From Carboxylicivirga litoralis (GTDB taxonomy: Bacteria; Bacteroidota; Bacteroidia; Bacteroidales; Marinilabiliaceae), in the NCBI RefSeq assembly GCF_025499605.1, contig NZ_JAFMVC010000013.1, forward strand, positions 62,001 to 126,000: a DNA stretch of 64,000 nucleotides, written 5' to 3'. The notes below the pieces were generated by a model. The model saw only the letters and a program-made list of their open reading frames with translations, made no database searches and was not told the DNA's origin. This document shows, piece after piece, positions 25,974 to 36,154 of this stretch; position 1 is the first letter of the stretch; the number at the start of each line of letters is the position of its first letter. Made by a program: the position numbers and the translations under genes.

Positions 25974-27176
25974 CTAACTAATCACTCCAGAACCAATTAG
26001 TTCATCTTTATCATACCAGGATGCAAACTGACCAGCTGTAATTCCTCTTTGCGGTTCATCGAAGACCAAAAACATACCATTTTCGCGACGATGCAATACG
26101 CCTTTTTGCAGTGGTTGACGGTATCGAATACGCAGATTCAATCGACGCGATTCTCCAATTTCCATTTCCTGGTCATCGCGAACCCAATGAATTTCATCCG
26201 GCATAATGCGAAGCACTTTACGGAATAAACCCGGATGCTGTTTACCCATTCCGGCATACACCTGGTTAAAGTCAACATTGGTTCCAATAATAAACAGTGG
26301 TTCAGGGAAACCACCAATATTTAAACCTTTACGCTGCCCAATGGTATAAAAATGAGCTCCATTATGATCACCAATCTTCTTACCGTACTTTGGGTGAAAC
26401 AAATATGGTTTTGATAATTCTTCTAAATCGGCATCACTTGGATTCTCCACTTCCGCCTTGCTCCAATCACGCACAAACAACTCACTGTCTTTATCTATAA
26501 TAAAAACACGACCTTTCTTAGGCTCTAATTTTTGTTGCAGAAAAACAGGTAAATCCACCTTTCCAACAAAGCAAATGCCTTGCGAATCCTTTTTGTGAGC
26601 AGTCACAAGGTTTAACTCATTGGCAATTCGTCGCACCTCCGGTTTCACAATATCACCAATCGGGAAAAGCGCTTTAGCCAATTGCTGCTGACTTAACTGG
26701 CATAAGAAATAACTTTGGTCTTTATTATCATCACTCCCTGCTAAAAGACGGTGAACTTCTTTTCCATCCACCATTACCGTCTCTTTTCGACAATAATGGC
26801 CGGTCGCTACATAATCAGCTCCAAGCTCCAGTGCCTTATCCATAAACACATCAAACTTAATCTCACGATTACATAAAACGTCAGGATTAGGTGTTCTGCC
26901 ACGCTCATATTCGGCAAACATATAATCAACTACACGCTGTCGATAAAAGTCACTTAAATCAACCGTATGAAATGGGATGTCCAGCTTCATGGCTACCGCT
27001 TTAGCATCAAACTGATCATCCAACCAGGGGCAATCAGCTTTTAAGACACCAGTTGTGTCGTGCCAGTTTTTCATAAATAACCCGATGACTTCGTAACCTT
27101 GCTCCTTTAACACATAGGCTGCAACACTGGAATCAACACCACCTGATAGGCCAATTACAACTTTCTTTTTCTGCAT
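25974..27176 (-). CDS. mnmA: tRNA 2-thiouridine synthase MnmA
   Basis: The ATG at 27176 gives 400 aa; an earlier TTG would add eight residues. It has the N-type ATP-pyrophosphatase loop [11 protein letters not shown] at residues 9-19, the catalytic cysteine in [12 protein letters not shown] and the second in DSQGICFVG. The central domain and C-terminal beta-barrel follow, with [12 protein letters not shown] at the end. It thiolates U34 of tRNA Lys, Glu and Gln. A stretch with extra acidic residues around 240-270 makes it slightly longer than E. coli MnmA. Confidence 0.95.
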   Translation of the reverse strand: MQKKKVVIGLSGGVDSSVAAYVLKEQGYEVIGLFMKNWHDTTGVLKADCPWLDDQFDAKAVAMKLDIPFHTVDLSDFYRQRVVDYMFAEYERGRTPNPDVLCNREIKFDVFMDKALELGADYVATGHYCRKETVMVDGKEVHRLLAGSDDNKDQSYFLCQLSQQQLAKALFPIGDIVKPEVRRIANELNLVTAHKKDSQGICFVGKVDLPVFLQQKLEPKKGRVFIIDKDSELFVRDWSKAEVENPSDADLEELSKPYLFHPKYGKKIGDHNGAHFYTIGQRKGLNIGGFPEPLFIIGTNVDFNQVYAGMGKQHPGLFRKVLRIMPDEIHWVRDDQEMEIGESRRLNLRIRYRQPLQKGVLHRRENGMFLVFDEPQRGITAGQFASWYDKDELIGSGVIS

Positions 27177-27315
27177 TTTTATATTCTCCTTCTTTGCCAA
27201 TTAGCGCACAAAAATACGATTTTTTCGTGAGTTTGACTCAGTTTAACAAATCACTAACAATTTGCCTCTCCCCAAACCTTTGTATTGCAGCTAGCAATTT
27301 CAATCCAATTGAATA

Positions 27316-27350
27316 CAATAAAAAACCGCTACTTCAATGAAGCAGCGGCT
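27316..27350 (-). terminator. Terminator after dnaN
   Basis: CCGCTACTTC (27326-27335) pairs with GAAGCAGCGG (27339-27348), one G-U pair and a 3-base loop. The minus-strand T-run corresponds to the A-run at 27319-27325. Confidence 0.85.
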
Positions 27351-27374
27351 CGAATATTTAAAGTACAAACAAAA

Positions 27375-28502
27375 TTACACGTTAATCATCATTGGCATTA
27401 ACAGCATCAGTTCTTCTTCGTTTTCGCCATTCTCGAATGGCAATAGAATACCAGCTCTTGATGGGTCAGACAACTCAAGAATAACATCAGTTGAATTAAG
27501 GTTGTCCAGAATATCAGCTAAGAATCCTGATTTGAAACCAATCTCCATTTCATCCCCTTCGTACTGACATGTTAAACGCTCGTGCGCTGAAATACTAAAA
27601 TCGATATCCTGTGCAGAAACAACCATCTCGCCAGGTGTCATTTTCAACTTCACCAGGTTACTGGCTTGGTTTGAGAAGATAGAAACGCGGCCCAATGTGT
27701 TGTGGAATTCACTACGATCAATAATCACTTTATATGGATTATCCTGAGGAATAACTGCATTATAGCTTGGATAATTGCCTTCTACCAAGCGACAAACTAA
27801 TTTATAGTTAGGCAAAGTAAAGAAGGCATTTTTATCATCAAATTCGATAGAAACTTCCCCGCTTTCTTTAGGTAAAACATTCTTAAGCAATCCGGCAGGT
27901 TTCTTAGGTAAGATAAATGATGCCGAAAACTCTGTTTTGGCATCTAAACGACGATAGCGAACCAATTTGTGTGAATCTGAGGCCACGAATGTCATATTCT
28001 CAGGCGACAATTCCACCAAAATACCATTCATCACCGGACGTAATTCATCATCAGCAGTTGCGAAAAGCGTTTTATTGATACCTACTTCCAATAAATCAAC
28101 ACCTACCTGAAGACTTGAGCTCTTATCAGAATCTAATTGTGGCAGCTCAGGAAAATCGGCTCCATCCTGCCCTACAATACTGAACTTACCTTTTTCTGTC
28201 ACGATATTAACACCAAATGTATCCATGTTAATATCGAAATTAAGTGGTTGCTCAGGAAATTTCTTTAGCGTTTCCAACAAGATGCGAGAAGGTAAAGCTA
28301 TAATTCCTTCTCCATCTGAATTATCTATTTCTAAGGACGTAACCATAGTAACCTCCAGGTCGGAAGCCGTCAATACAAGTTTATTGTCTTTTAGGTCGAA
28401 TAAAAAGTTATCGAGGATTGGCAATGTACTTTTATTACTAATCACGCGACTGATGGCTTGTAGATGCGATAGTAATTCTGTACTGGAAACTACAAATTTC
28501 AT
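27375..28502 (-). CDS. dnaN: DNA polymerase III beta clamp
   Basis: The 375-aa protein has the three tandem sliding-clamp domains and ends in the usual LLMPMMINV-type tail. It begins MKFVVSSTELLSHLQAISRVI with the first helix of domain 1. The clamp tethers polymerase to DNA. It is the last gene of the minus-strand run surE-lpxB-gldF-gldG-dnaN, separated from gldG by 216 bases, so it likely has its own promoter. No dnaA or recF is nearby. Confidence 0.96.
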   Translation of the reverse strand: MKFVVSSTELLSHLQAISRVISNKSTLPILDNFLFDLKDNKLVLTASDLEVTMVTSLEIDNSDGEGIIALPSRILLETLKKFPEQPLNFDINMDTFGVNIVTEKGKFSIVGQDGADFPELPQLDSDKSSSLQVGVDLLEVGINKTLFATADDELRPVMNGILVELSPENMTFVASDSHKLVRYRRLDAKTEFSASFILPKKPAGLLKNVLPKESGEVSIEFDDKNAFFTLPNYKLVCRLVEGNYPSYNAVIPQDNPYKVIIDRSEFHNTLGRVSIFSNQASNLVKLKMTPGEMVVSAQDIDFSISAHERLTCQYEGDEMEIGFKSGFLADILDNLNSTDVILELSDPSRAGILLPFENGENEEELMLLMPMMINV

Positions 28503-28718
28503 AAATTCTTACAGTTATTAGTTCTTATCAAATATATCAAAAAAACAGATAATTACGCGCTTATACAATCTCATTAATTATGCTTAAAACGCAACATGCA
28601 AGATACGAAAAAACACTTCTGTACAAAACACGATATTCGTATTCTTTTCAGGAGTTATTAACAGCCCTAATATTGGTGAATTGAGGGTTAGGTGAATTGG
28701 TAAATTGAAGAACGAATT

Positions 28719-30413
28719 TTATTTGCCAAATCGTCTGAAGCGCATATACACAAACAATAAACAACCTAACACCATTATCAAAATCGGCAACACCACATTC
28801 AGCCATTTTAACCAAGTTGTTCCTTCTGATAACTTTTGTTTATCCAATAAACGTAATGTCAAATGACGACCACGCAATTGCATCCAACCATCTTCGTCAC
28901 AAAGGTAATTAACGGCATTAACGATAAAATCTTTATTCCCATATTGCTGCTGAGAGCCCTCATCATAACCCAATGGCATAATCTGAGGATTGCTGCTTTT
29001 AAAACGAATAGTATTGCGAATAATATCGCCATCGGCCACCACCATTAAACGTGTAGCAACACTTTTGTCTTTCCGCTCATTCACCCCGGTAAGTCCTACA
29101 GGTATTTGACGATTAACGAATACTGATGGGAATTGCCCTTCCTGCATCAATGCAACAGTCTGATGTGGCGAATTAAACTCAACTTGCTTAGGTTGTCTGT
29201 TCACATCGGCCATGTTAATAAAGACAGGTGTTTGATTAACCTTTGTATATTGTGATGTGCGCAATAAAATATGACGAGAAATATCGAGATTATTTCCAAC
29301 CGTATCGATAGTGCCTGTAAAACCACCACGCACCAGGTTAATATTACGCGTTACAGGATGATTTTGCAACGCCGACAACAACGGACTATACAACCAGGGA
29401 ACGGGCACCAGTTGCGGCTGGCCTTGTGGCTTGGCATTCATCAAAATACGACCAGCCTGCACGTCTTCAACAACTACCGGGTTCACTCGAACACCATATT
29501 TAAACAACTGATCGTCCAGATTAACATCATTATATAAGCCAATGGTTTGAGGCGACTGTCGCAGGCTATCAAGTGTCACATTCACTGCATCAATCAAATA
29601 CAACAATCGTCCACCATTCATCAGGTATTGATCCAACACAAACTTATCCTTTTCGCTGAATGGCTTAGACGGCTTGGCAATAATTATCACCGTGTACGGA
29701 GCTAAAATAGAGGCATCATTACCAATCCGCCCCCGGTCAACCTGGTAGTAGGCCGACAACGCATCTGTCGCTTCAATAACATCCAACTCATCCAGCTCAC
29801 CATGTCCTTCCAGAAAAGCAATTTTACTTTTTTCCTGAGTTAATAGTTTCCTAAATGCGTTCGCAAACTTATATTCCAGTCCTTCAATTGAGCTGTTTAA
29901 GTTTTCAGAACCACTTCGAGAAGGCAAATTATCTAGCAGATTAACCCCAACAATTCGGTCCTCATAATAGACCAATGCATAAGGAAAAACATACGACTGT
30001 ATCTGACGCCCATCTTCAGCATTCTCAAATACACTTTGCGGTTCAAACCCATATTCTGCCAGCTCTTCTATCAAAGCCTTTTTCTCTTCACCAGTACCTT
30101 CATCCGGATTAACAAACTCAAAATGCATGGAGCGGCCAGCCTCTGACTTTAACTCTTCCAGCATCTCTCGCGTAGAGTTAGATAAGCGTGAAAAACCACT
30201 GTTTAATTCACCATCCAGATATACCTTTACATATAATTCTGATGACAAATCCTTCATAAATTGCTTTGATGTTTCGGTTAAGGTATAACGCTTTTCAGAG
30301 GTTAAATCAATCCGAAAAAACACCTGACGACTAAGCCAGCTTATTGCAATAAGCCCTAAAACAACAACAGCCAGTTTAACTAATTTATTTGGATGATTGA
30401 CATTTATACTCAT
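28719..30413 (-). CDS. gldG: Gliding-motility ABC transporter auxiliary protein GldG
   Basis: The 564-aa protein has an N-terminal membrane helix (about residues 12-32), a long periplasmic ABC-type uncharacterised transport domain (from LTSEKRYTLTETSKQF) and a C-terminal helix near residues 537-558. Together with GldF and GldA it makes the ABC transporter found in gliding Bacteroidota. The gene starts 12 bases after gldF. Newer work puts the core of gliding in GldK-N and Spr proteins, and GldFG as accessory, so its presence alone does not prove motility. Confidence 0.93.
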   Translation of the reverse strand: MSINVNHPNKLVKLAVVVLGLIAISWLSRQVFFRIDLTSEKRYTLTETSKQFMKDLSSELYVKVYLDGELNSGFSRLSNSTREMLEELKSEAGRSMHFEFVNPDEGTGEEKKALIEELAEYGFEPQSVFENAEDGRQIQSYVFPYALVYYEDRIVGVNLLDNLPSRSGSENLNSSIEGLEYKFANAFRKLLTQEKSKIAFLEGHGELDELDVIEATDALSAYYQVDRGRIGNDASILAPYTVIIIAKPSKPFSEKDKFVLDQYLMNGGRLLYLIDAVNVTLDSLRQSPQTIGLYNDVNLDDQLFKYGVRVNPVVVEDVQAGRILMNAKPQGQPQLVPVPWLYSPLLSALQNHPVTRNINLVRGGFTGTIDTVGNNLDISRHILLRTSQYTKVNQTPVFINMADVNRQPKQVEFNSPHQTVALMQEGQFPSVFVNRQIPVGLTGVNERKDKSVATRLMVVADGDIIRNTIRFKSSNPQIMPLGYDEGSQQQYGNKDFIVNAVNYLCDEDGWMQLRGRHLTLRLLDKQKLSEGTTWLKWLNVVLPILIMVLGCLLFVYMRFRRFGK

Positions 30414-30425
30414 AAGAACCGACTG

Positions 30426-31157
30426 TTAACGTTTGTTTTTTAAGAGTGAAAGCTTAGAAAGAAACAGAAAGAAAAAAACCAATGAAGATAAGTGTACTAT
30501 GTCTCTCGAATCGATAACACCTCGACTTAAAGAACGATAATGACTGTCGATTCCAATATACGTTATCGCATCGCGTAATCCACTTAAACTTGGTAAGGCA
30601 GCCAAAGAATCGAAGCCAGAATAGAACATAAAACATAGCAAAACAGCCAGAATAAATGCAACAATCTGGTTATCGGTCAGTGATGATGCAAAAACACCAA
30701 TGGCTACGTATACAGCTGCCAGAAAAACCAAACCAATATAGGAACCCCATGTTCCTCCCATATCCATGTTACCAACTGGATTTCCCAGCTGATAAACACT
30801 ATAAACATAAATAAGTGTTGGAATCAAACTTAGCAACACAACAGACAAACCGGCTAAAAACTTACCAAACACAATTTGCAATTCGGAAACAGGGCGCGTT
30901 AACAGCAAATCAAGCGTTCCCAAACGTTTTTCATCTGCAAATAAACGCATAGTAACAGCAGGCACCAGGAACAAATATACCCATGGCGCGATATAGAAAA
31001 GCGATTCGAGTGTTGCGTAACCATTATAGATAATGTTTAAGTCATTCGGTATAACCCAAAGAAATAATCCTGTGAGTAATAAAAAGACCGTCACAACCAA
31101 GGCGCCGGTTATGGAACTGAAAAAAGATGCTAATTCGCGTTTAAAAATAGCCAGCAT
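30426..31157 (-). CDS. gldF: Gliding-motility ABC transporter permease GldF
   Basis: The 243-aa integral membrane protein has six predicted helices of the ABC-2 permease type. The conserved loop after helix 2 reads PAVTMRLFADEKRLGTLDLLLTRP with a coupling-helix-like GTLDLL. It pairs with GldG and an ATPase GldA encoded elsewhere. It begins six bases after lpxB, an arrangement that suggests one transcript from surE to gldG. Confidence 0.93.
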   Translation of the reverse strand: MLAIFKRELASFFSSITGALVVTVFLLLTGLFLWVIPNDLNIIYNGYATLESLFYIAPWVYLFLVPAVTMRLFADEKRLGTLDLLLTRPVSELQIVFGKFLAGLSVVLLSLIPTLIYVYSVYQLGNPVGNMDMGGTWGSYIGLVFLAAVYVAIGVFASSLTDNQIVAFILAVLLCFMFYSGFDSLAALPSLSGLRDAITYIGIDSHYRSLSRGVIDSRDIVHLSSLVFFFLFLSKLSLLKNKR

Positions 31158-31163
31158 AATTGA

Positions 31164-32309
31164 TTACTTAATGTTCTTATCTTTTCTTAATGACTCCAGC
31201 ATTAAACGGGCTGTTCGGGCACTTGAACCAGGTCCGCCCATTCGCCGATGAAGCTCTTCATAATCATTCAGCATATCAGCCCGCCGGTCACTATCAGCAA
31301 GCAACAAACCTAACTCGTTTTCCAATTTTTCCAAGGTGAAACTCTTTTGGAATAATTCCAATACGGCTTCTTTCTCCAAAATAAGGTTAACTAAAGATAT
31401 GAACGGAACCTTAATTAATATTTTCTTAGCAATAAAATCCGTAAAGCCCCCACCCCACATTTGGTAACACACAACCTGTGGACAATTAAGTAAAGCGGTT
31501 TCTAAAGTTGCCGTTCCGGACGTTACCAAAGCAGCCCGCGATTGCTGCAACAGTTCATAAGTCTGACCACTGACAACAGCTACATCAATATCTTTAATGT
31601 ATGAATCGTATTCCTCCACTGCGAAAGATGGCGCACCTGCAATGACAAACTGGTAGTCTGGAAATTTATCTACCATCCGAAGCATATCCGGTAAGTTTAG
31701 ACTTATCTCCCCTTTACGGCTTCCTGCCAGCAAAGCAACCTTAGGACGCTTATCCAGTTGGTTACGCTCAACAAATGAATCAAATGACTCGCCCTTATTA
31801 GAGCGATTATCAATGGCATCCAAAACAGGATTACCACTGTACTGAACTTCTACATTATGCTCTTCAAAAAACTTTGTTTCAAAAGGAAGAATGGTAAACA
31901 TCCGGTTAACATTGGCCTTTATCTTTTTAACCCGTTTTTGATTCCAGGCCCAAATTTTTGGTGAGATATAATAATAAACCAGCAGATTATTTTCTGTGGC
32001 AAACTTGGCCATACGTAGATTAAAGCCTGCATAATCAACCAATATCAATACATCTGGTTTATAAGCCAACAGATCATCCTGGCATAACTTGAAATTTTTC
32101 TTAATCGAGTTGAGATTCATCAACACATCCCATAACCCCATTACAGCCGTATCTTTGTAATGACGCACCAGTGTTCCACCTTGTTCTTTCATCAAATCTC
32201 CGCCCCAATACCTGAATTCAGCCTCGACATCCTGTTCTTTAAAAGCCTTCATCAGGTTAGATGCATGTAGGTCGCCAGATGCTTCGCCGGCAATTATATA
32301 ATAACGCAT
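31164..32309 (-). CDS. lpxB: Lipid-A-disaccharide synthase
   Basis: The 381-aa GT-B glycosyltransferase opens with the LpxB signature IAGEASGDLHASNLMKA. Its second half has LLAGSRKGEI and TSGTATLETALLNCPQVVCY, the UDP-sugar-binding stretch. It joins UDP-2,3-diacylglucosamine and lipid X at the inner membrane. Length is normal. It lies between the small membrane protein gene and gldF. Confidence 0.95.
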   Translation of the reverse strand: MRYYIIAGEASGDLHASNLMKAFKEQDVEAEFRYWGGDLMKEQGGTLVRHYKDTAVMGLWDVLMNLNSIKKNFKLCQDDLLAYKPDVLILVDYAGFNLRMAKFATENNLLVYYYISPKIWAWNQKRVKKIKANVNRMFTILPFETKFFEEHNVEVQYSGNPVLDAIDNRSNKGESFDSFVERNQLDKRPKVALLAGSRKGEISLNLPDMLRMVDKFPDYQFVIAGAPSFAVEEYDSYIKDIDVAVVSGQTYELLQQSRAALVTSGTATLETALLNCPQVVCYQMWGGGFTDFIAKKILIKVPFISLVNLILEKEAVLELFQKSFTLEKLENELGLLLADSDRRADMLNDYEELHRRMGGPGSSARTARLMLESLRKDKNIK

Positions 32310-32318
32310 AATGTTTAA

Positions 32319-32615
32319 TTAAAGTAAAAATCGAAAAGCAATAACAACAATGGCATACAATATGGTTGATGTAACAATGCCGCGTGCAGCCAATAATCGC
32401 TCTTTATTAATGGCAATTAAAAAAACAATAAGATTAGGCAAAACACTAATACTTAAAAGCTTTCCAATACTACCCATATTTACCATCTGCTTAATAAAAG
32501 GCCAATAAGCCAAGCCACCCTTGTAAACAAAGTAATACAAGCCAAAAGACATAATAATTGGTAAAATAACACCTATTAAAATACCAATATAAAGTTTATT
32601 GCATTTACAATTCAT
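32319..32615 (-). CDS. Small membrane protein between surE and lpxB
   Basis: This 98-aa protein has about three hydrophobic segments (near residues 10-30, 50-67 and 75-95) and a Cys-x-Cys near the N-terminus. I do not recognise a family. Its start overlaps the surE stop by 11 bases and its stop lies nine bases before lpxB, so it is translationally coupled and probably belongs to the lipid A/envelope group. The tight packing argues for a real gene. Confidence 0.7.
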   Translation of the reverse strand: MNCKCNKLYIGILIGVILPIIMSFGLYYFVYKGGLAYWPFIKQMVNMGSIGKLLSISVLPNLIVFLIAINKERLLAARGIVTSTILYAIVVIAFRFLL

Positions 32616-33387
32616 AATTCTGCTCTTTCAAATAAGGTAAAAGGTTAAAATTAGTGGCATCCAGATGGCAAGGCACAACGGCTGCGTAACCTTTATCAAG
32701 GAAATATTCGTCTGTATCTTTTGATTCAGGCTCCAGGTTTTCGAAATGACCGGTTAACCAATAATATTTGCGCCCACGCGGATCTTCTCTTTCAATAAAT
32801 TCTTCAACCCACTTACCCTTACTTTGGCGGGCTAGCCTGGCTCCTTTTACAGGATGAACATCAGGAATATTAACATTTAAAAAGGTACCTGAAGGTAACT
32901 TGTCATTTAAAACACTTTTCACAACATGTTCAGCCACACGAACTGCTTCAGAAAAATCAGCATCGTAATGGTAGTTCAATAAAGAAAAACCAATGGACGG
33001 AATCTGGTTCAGCGCACCTTCACGTGCTGCCCCAACAGTTCCGGAGTAGTGCAGGCTAATACTGGAATTAGTTCCATGGTTAATACCTGACACCACTAAA
33101 TCAGGCTTTCTATCGAGCAAAACATTAATTGCCAATTTCACACAATCAACAGGTGTTCCGTTCACTTTATACAGCTTCAGACCTTCCTTTTCTTTTACTA
33201 ACTTAGCATATAAAGGTGTTTTTACCGTAATAGCATGAGACATACCTGAGTAAGACTCATTAGGTGCCACAATCACCACATCTCCAACCTGTTTTAACAC
33301 CTTAACAAGCGACTCTAAACCTCCGGCTTTGATACCATCATCATTTGTTACCAAAATTAATGGTCGCGAACTTTTTTCTTTTGTCAT
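32605..33387 (-). CDS. surE: 5'/3'-nucleotidase SurE
   Basis: I use the ATG at 33387 (260 aa); an earlier ATG would add 17 non-conserved residues. The active-site motif LVTNDDGIKAGGLE is near residues 11-24, followed by APNESYSGMSHAIT, SGINHGTN and the SGTVGAAREG signature. SurE is a metal-dependent nucleoside-monophosphate phosphatase. It heads the minus-strand envelope cluster and diverges from pheT across 236 bases. Confidence 0.95.
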   Translation of the reverse strand: MTKEKSSRPLILVTNDDGIKAGGLESLVKVLKQVGDVVIVAPNESYSGMSHAITVKTPLYAKLVKEKEGLKLYKVNGTPVDCVKLAINVLLDRKPDLVVSGINHGTNSSISLHYSGTVGAAREGALNQIPSIGFSLLNYHYDADFSEAVRVAEHVVKSVLNDKLPSGTFLNVNIPDVHPVKGARLARQSKGKWVEEFIEREDPRGRKYYWLTGHFENLEPESKDTDEYFLDKGYAAVVPCHLDATNFNLLPYLKEQNYEL

Positions 33388-33541
33388 TTTTGAATCTATA
33401 TGAACATCAAAGATATGGATTCGCATTTGAAGGGACAAAAGCCACTATTTGATTATTACTTTAAATTCCTTCTTTGCTCTTAATGCTAAGATATTACTGA
33501 AATCAAATCTTATTTTTTTCGTTATTCGAAATCTAATTAAC

Positions 33542-33549
33542 TACTTTTG
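33542..33549 (+). promoter_or_regulatory. -7 box upstream of pheT
   Basis: TACTTTTG is an exact TAnnTTTG match 74 bases before the pheT ATG. No clear TTTG at -33 is seen. Confidence 0.5.
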
Positions 33550-33623
33550 TTAGCTCTTTTTTAGAGAAGTTGGCGTTGCATAATGCATCGCTTTGATGTT
33601 CAACTTATAATGATTTTAGACGA

Positions 33624-36077
33624 ATGAATATTTCATACAACTGGCTAAAAAATTACCTGAATATTGATTTAGCACCAGAAAAAGTATCTGAAATACTTAC
33701 CGACATTGGCTTGGAAGTTGGTGGCATGGAAGAGATTCAATCAATCAAAGGTGGATTAGAAGGCCTGGTTATCGGTGAAGTTTTAACTTGCGAAAAGCAT
33801 GCTAATGCGGATAAACTAAGCGTTACTACAGTAAACGTTGGAGGTGAACAACCTCTTCCTATAGTTTGTGGAGCGCCTAATGTAGCTGCCGGTCAAAAAG
33901 TAGTAGTAGCAACTGTTGGTACAATTCTATACAGTGGCGACGAAAACTTTACCATTAAAAAGTCAAAAATCAGGGGAGAACAATCAATGGGTATGATTTG
34001 TGCCGAAGATGAAATTGGTCTTGGCACCAGTCACGATGGTATTATGGTACTGCCCACAGATGTTAAACCAGGTACATTAGCTAAAGACTATTTTAAAGTT
34101 GAAAATGACATTGCCATTGAAATTGACCTGACACCTAACCGTGTGGATGGTTCTTCTCATTATGGCGTTGCCCGCGATTTGGCTGCTTACCTCAAACAAC
34201 ATCAAGAAGGTGTTGAATTAACATTGCCTGCAGTAGATGATTTCAAAACTGAGAACACCAACTACCCTGTAAAAGTAACCGTTGAAAATACCGAAGCATG
34301 TCCTCGTTATTGCGGCGTAACAATCAGTGATGTCACCATTAAGGAATCGCCTGAATGGTTACAAAACCGTTTGAAGGGTATTGGTCTGAATCCTATCAAC
34401 AACATTGTAGATGTTACTAATTTTGTATTACACGAGTTAGGCCAACCACTTCATGCTTTTGATGGCGATGAAATTATTGGCGATGAAGTGATTGTTAAAA
34501 CATTAGCCGACGGTACAGAGTTTATAACACTTGACGAAGAAAAACGTGAATTATCAGATAAAGATTTGATGATTTGTAACACAGAAGGTGGCATGTGCAT
34601 CGCTGGTGTATTTGGCGGCATTAAGAGTGGTGTGAGTGAAAAGACTACAAAAGTATTCCTTGAAAGTGCTTACTTCAATCCGGTTTGGGTGCGTAAAACA
34701 GCAAAGCGCCATACATTAAGCACCGATGCCAGTTTCCGCTTTGAGCGTGGTGTAGATCCAAACATGACCATTTATGCTCTTAAACGCGCTGCACTATTAA
34801 TTAAAGAAGTAGCTGGCGGAACGATTTCAAGCGAAATTACCGACATCTACCCTGAAAAGGTAGCAAATTTCGAGATTGATGTGACGTACCATAATATCAT
34901 CCGTTTAATTGGTAAAGAACTAACCAAAGAAACGATTAAGAACATCTTAACAGCTCTTGAAATTGAAATTGTTTCTGAAACGGAAGAAGGATTAAAACTT
35001 TCAGTACCTCCATACAGAGTGGATGTACAGCGTGAAGCTGACATAATTGAGGAAATTCTACGCATCTATGGCTACAACAATATTGAAATGCCTTCATCGG
35101 TAAACAGTACTATTGTTTATTCGCAGAAGCCTGATGACCATAAATCGAAAAATATAATTGCTAACCAGCTTACATCACAAGGTTTTAGTGAGATAATGTG
35201 TAACTCACTAACTAAGGCAGCTTATTATGAAGCACTAGAGTCCTATCCTCGTCAAAATGTGGTTGAATTAGCTAACCCGTTGAGTAATGACTTAAACGGT
35301 ATGCGTCAAACATTATTATTTGGCGGATTAGAATCCATCAACCATAATGTTAACCGACGTAACAGCGACTTAAAGTTCTTTGAATTCGGAAATAGCTATC
35401 ATTACAAGGCAGAATCGGATAAAAGTGATTTGAACAATTACGATGAAGAGCAAAAACTGGCACTATTCATGGTCGGAAATAAAGCTGCCTTGAACTGGAA
35501 TACACCAGAGCAAAAAGTTAGCTTCTACGATTTAAAGAATCAGCTGGAGAACATCTTATCACGCCTTGGATTATCGTTTACCGATTTCAAAGAAGAAGAA
35601 ACAAAGTCTGATTTATTTGCCGAAGGTTTAAGCTTATCTCAAGGAGATAAACCGATTATTGATTTTGGTTTGGTAAATGGTAAATTACTTAAGGCTTTTG
35701 ATATTGATACGCCCGTTTATTTTACTGAAATCAAATGGGATATTATCCTTAAGAAGAGCAGTAAAAAAACAGTTACTTATACTGAGATTTCTAAATTCCC
35801 AGAAGTAAAACGAGATTTAGCCTTAGTACTAAATAAAGATGTGAAATTTGAGCAAGTAAAACAGATTGCACATAAAACAGAAAAGAAATTGCTTAAGCGT
35901 GTTTCTTTATTTGATGTTTTTGAAGGCGAAAAATTAGGAGTAGATAAGAAATCGTACGCGGTTAGCTTCATCCTTCAAGATGAAACAAAAACGCTTAACG
36001 ACAAGCAAATTGATAAAATCATGAATAAGATGATGAGCAACTACGAAAGAGAATTAGGAGCTCTGATTAGAAAATAA
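33624..36077 (+). CDS. pheT: Phenylalanyl-tRNA synthetase, beta subunit
   Basis: The 817-aa protein has all PheT parts in order: a tRNA-binding (EMAP-like) domain at about 40-155, B3/B4 editing domain at about 210-390, B5 domain at about 405-475, the catalytic-like core at 485-690 and a C-terminal anticodon-binding FDX-ACB domain (from SKFPEVKRDLALVL). It works as an alpha2-beta2 tetramer with PheS, which is not adjacent. A very strong terminator follows. Confidence 0.96.
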   Translation: MNISYNWLKNYLNIDLAPEKVSEILTDIGLEVGGMEEIQSIKGGLEGLVIGEVLTCEKHANADKLSVTTVNVGGEQPLPIVCGAPNVAAGQKVVVATVGTILYSGDENFTIKKSKIRGEQSMGMICAEDEIGLGTSHDGIMVLPTDVKPGTLAKDYFKVENDIAIEIDLTPNRVDGSSHYGVARDLAAYLKQHQEGVELTLPAVDDFKTENTNYPVKVTVENTEACPRYCGVTISDVTIKESPEWLQNRLKGIGLNPINNIVDVTNFVLHELGQPLHAFDGDEIIGDEVIVKTLADGTEFITLDEEKRELSDKDLMICNTEGGMCIAGVFGGIKSGVSEKTTKVFLESAYFNPVWVRKTAKRHTLSTDASFRFERGVDPNMTIYALKRAALLIKEVAGGTISSEITDIYPEKVANFEIDVTYHNIIRLIGKELTKETIKNILTALEIEIVSETEEGLKLSVPPYRVDVQREADIIEEILRIYGYNNIEMPSSVNSTIVYSQKPDDHKSKNIIANQLTSQGFSEIMCNSLTKAAYYEALESYPRQNVVELANPLSNDLNGMRQTLLFGGLESINHNVNRRNSDLKFFEFGNSYHYKAESDKSDLNNYDEEQKLALFMVGNKAALNWNTPEQKVSFYDLKNQLENILSRLGLSFTDFKEEETKSDLFAEGLSLSQGDKPIIDFGLVNGKLLKAFDIDTPVYFTEIKWDIILKKSSKKTVTYTEISKFPEVKRDLALVLNKDVKFEQVKQIAHKTEKKLLKRVSLFDVFEGEKLGVDKKSYAVSFILQDETKTLNDKQIDKIMNKMMSNYERELGALIRK

Positions 36078-36095
36078 GATTTAACATCAGCAAAG

Positions 36096-36130
36096 AAAAA
36101 GGACTATCCGTTATGGATAGTCCTTTTTTA
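36096..36130 (+). terminator. Terminator after pheT
   Basis: A perfect 14-bp stem (36096-36109 with 36115-36128, core GGACTATCC/GGATAGTCC) has a five-base loop and ends in a T-run, with A-rich sequence on the other side that may also serve the converging gene. Confidence 0.93.
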
Positions 36131-36154
36131 TATGTTTTAAATCACATGCAACAA

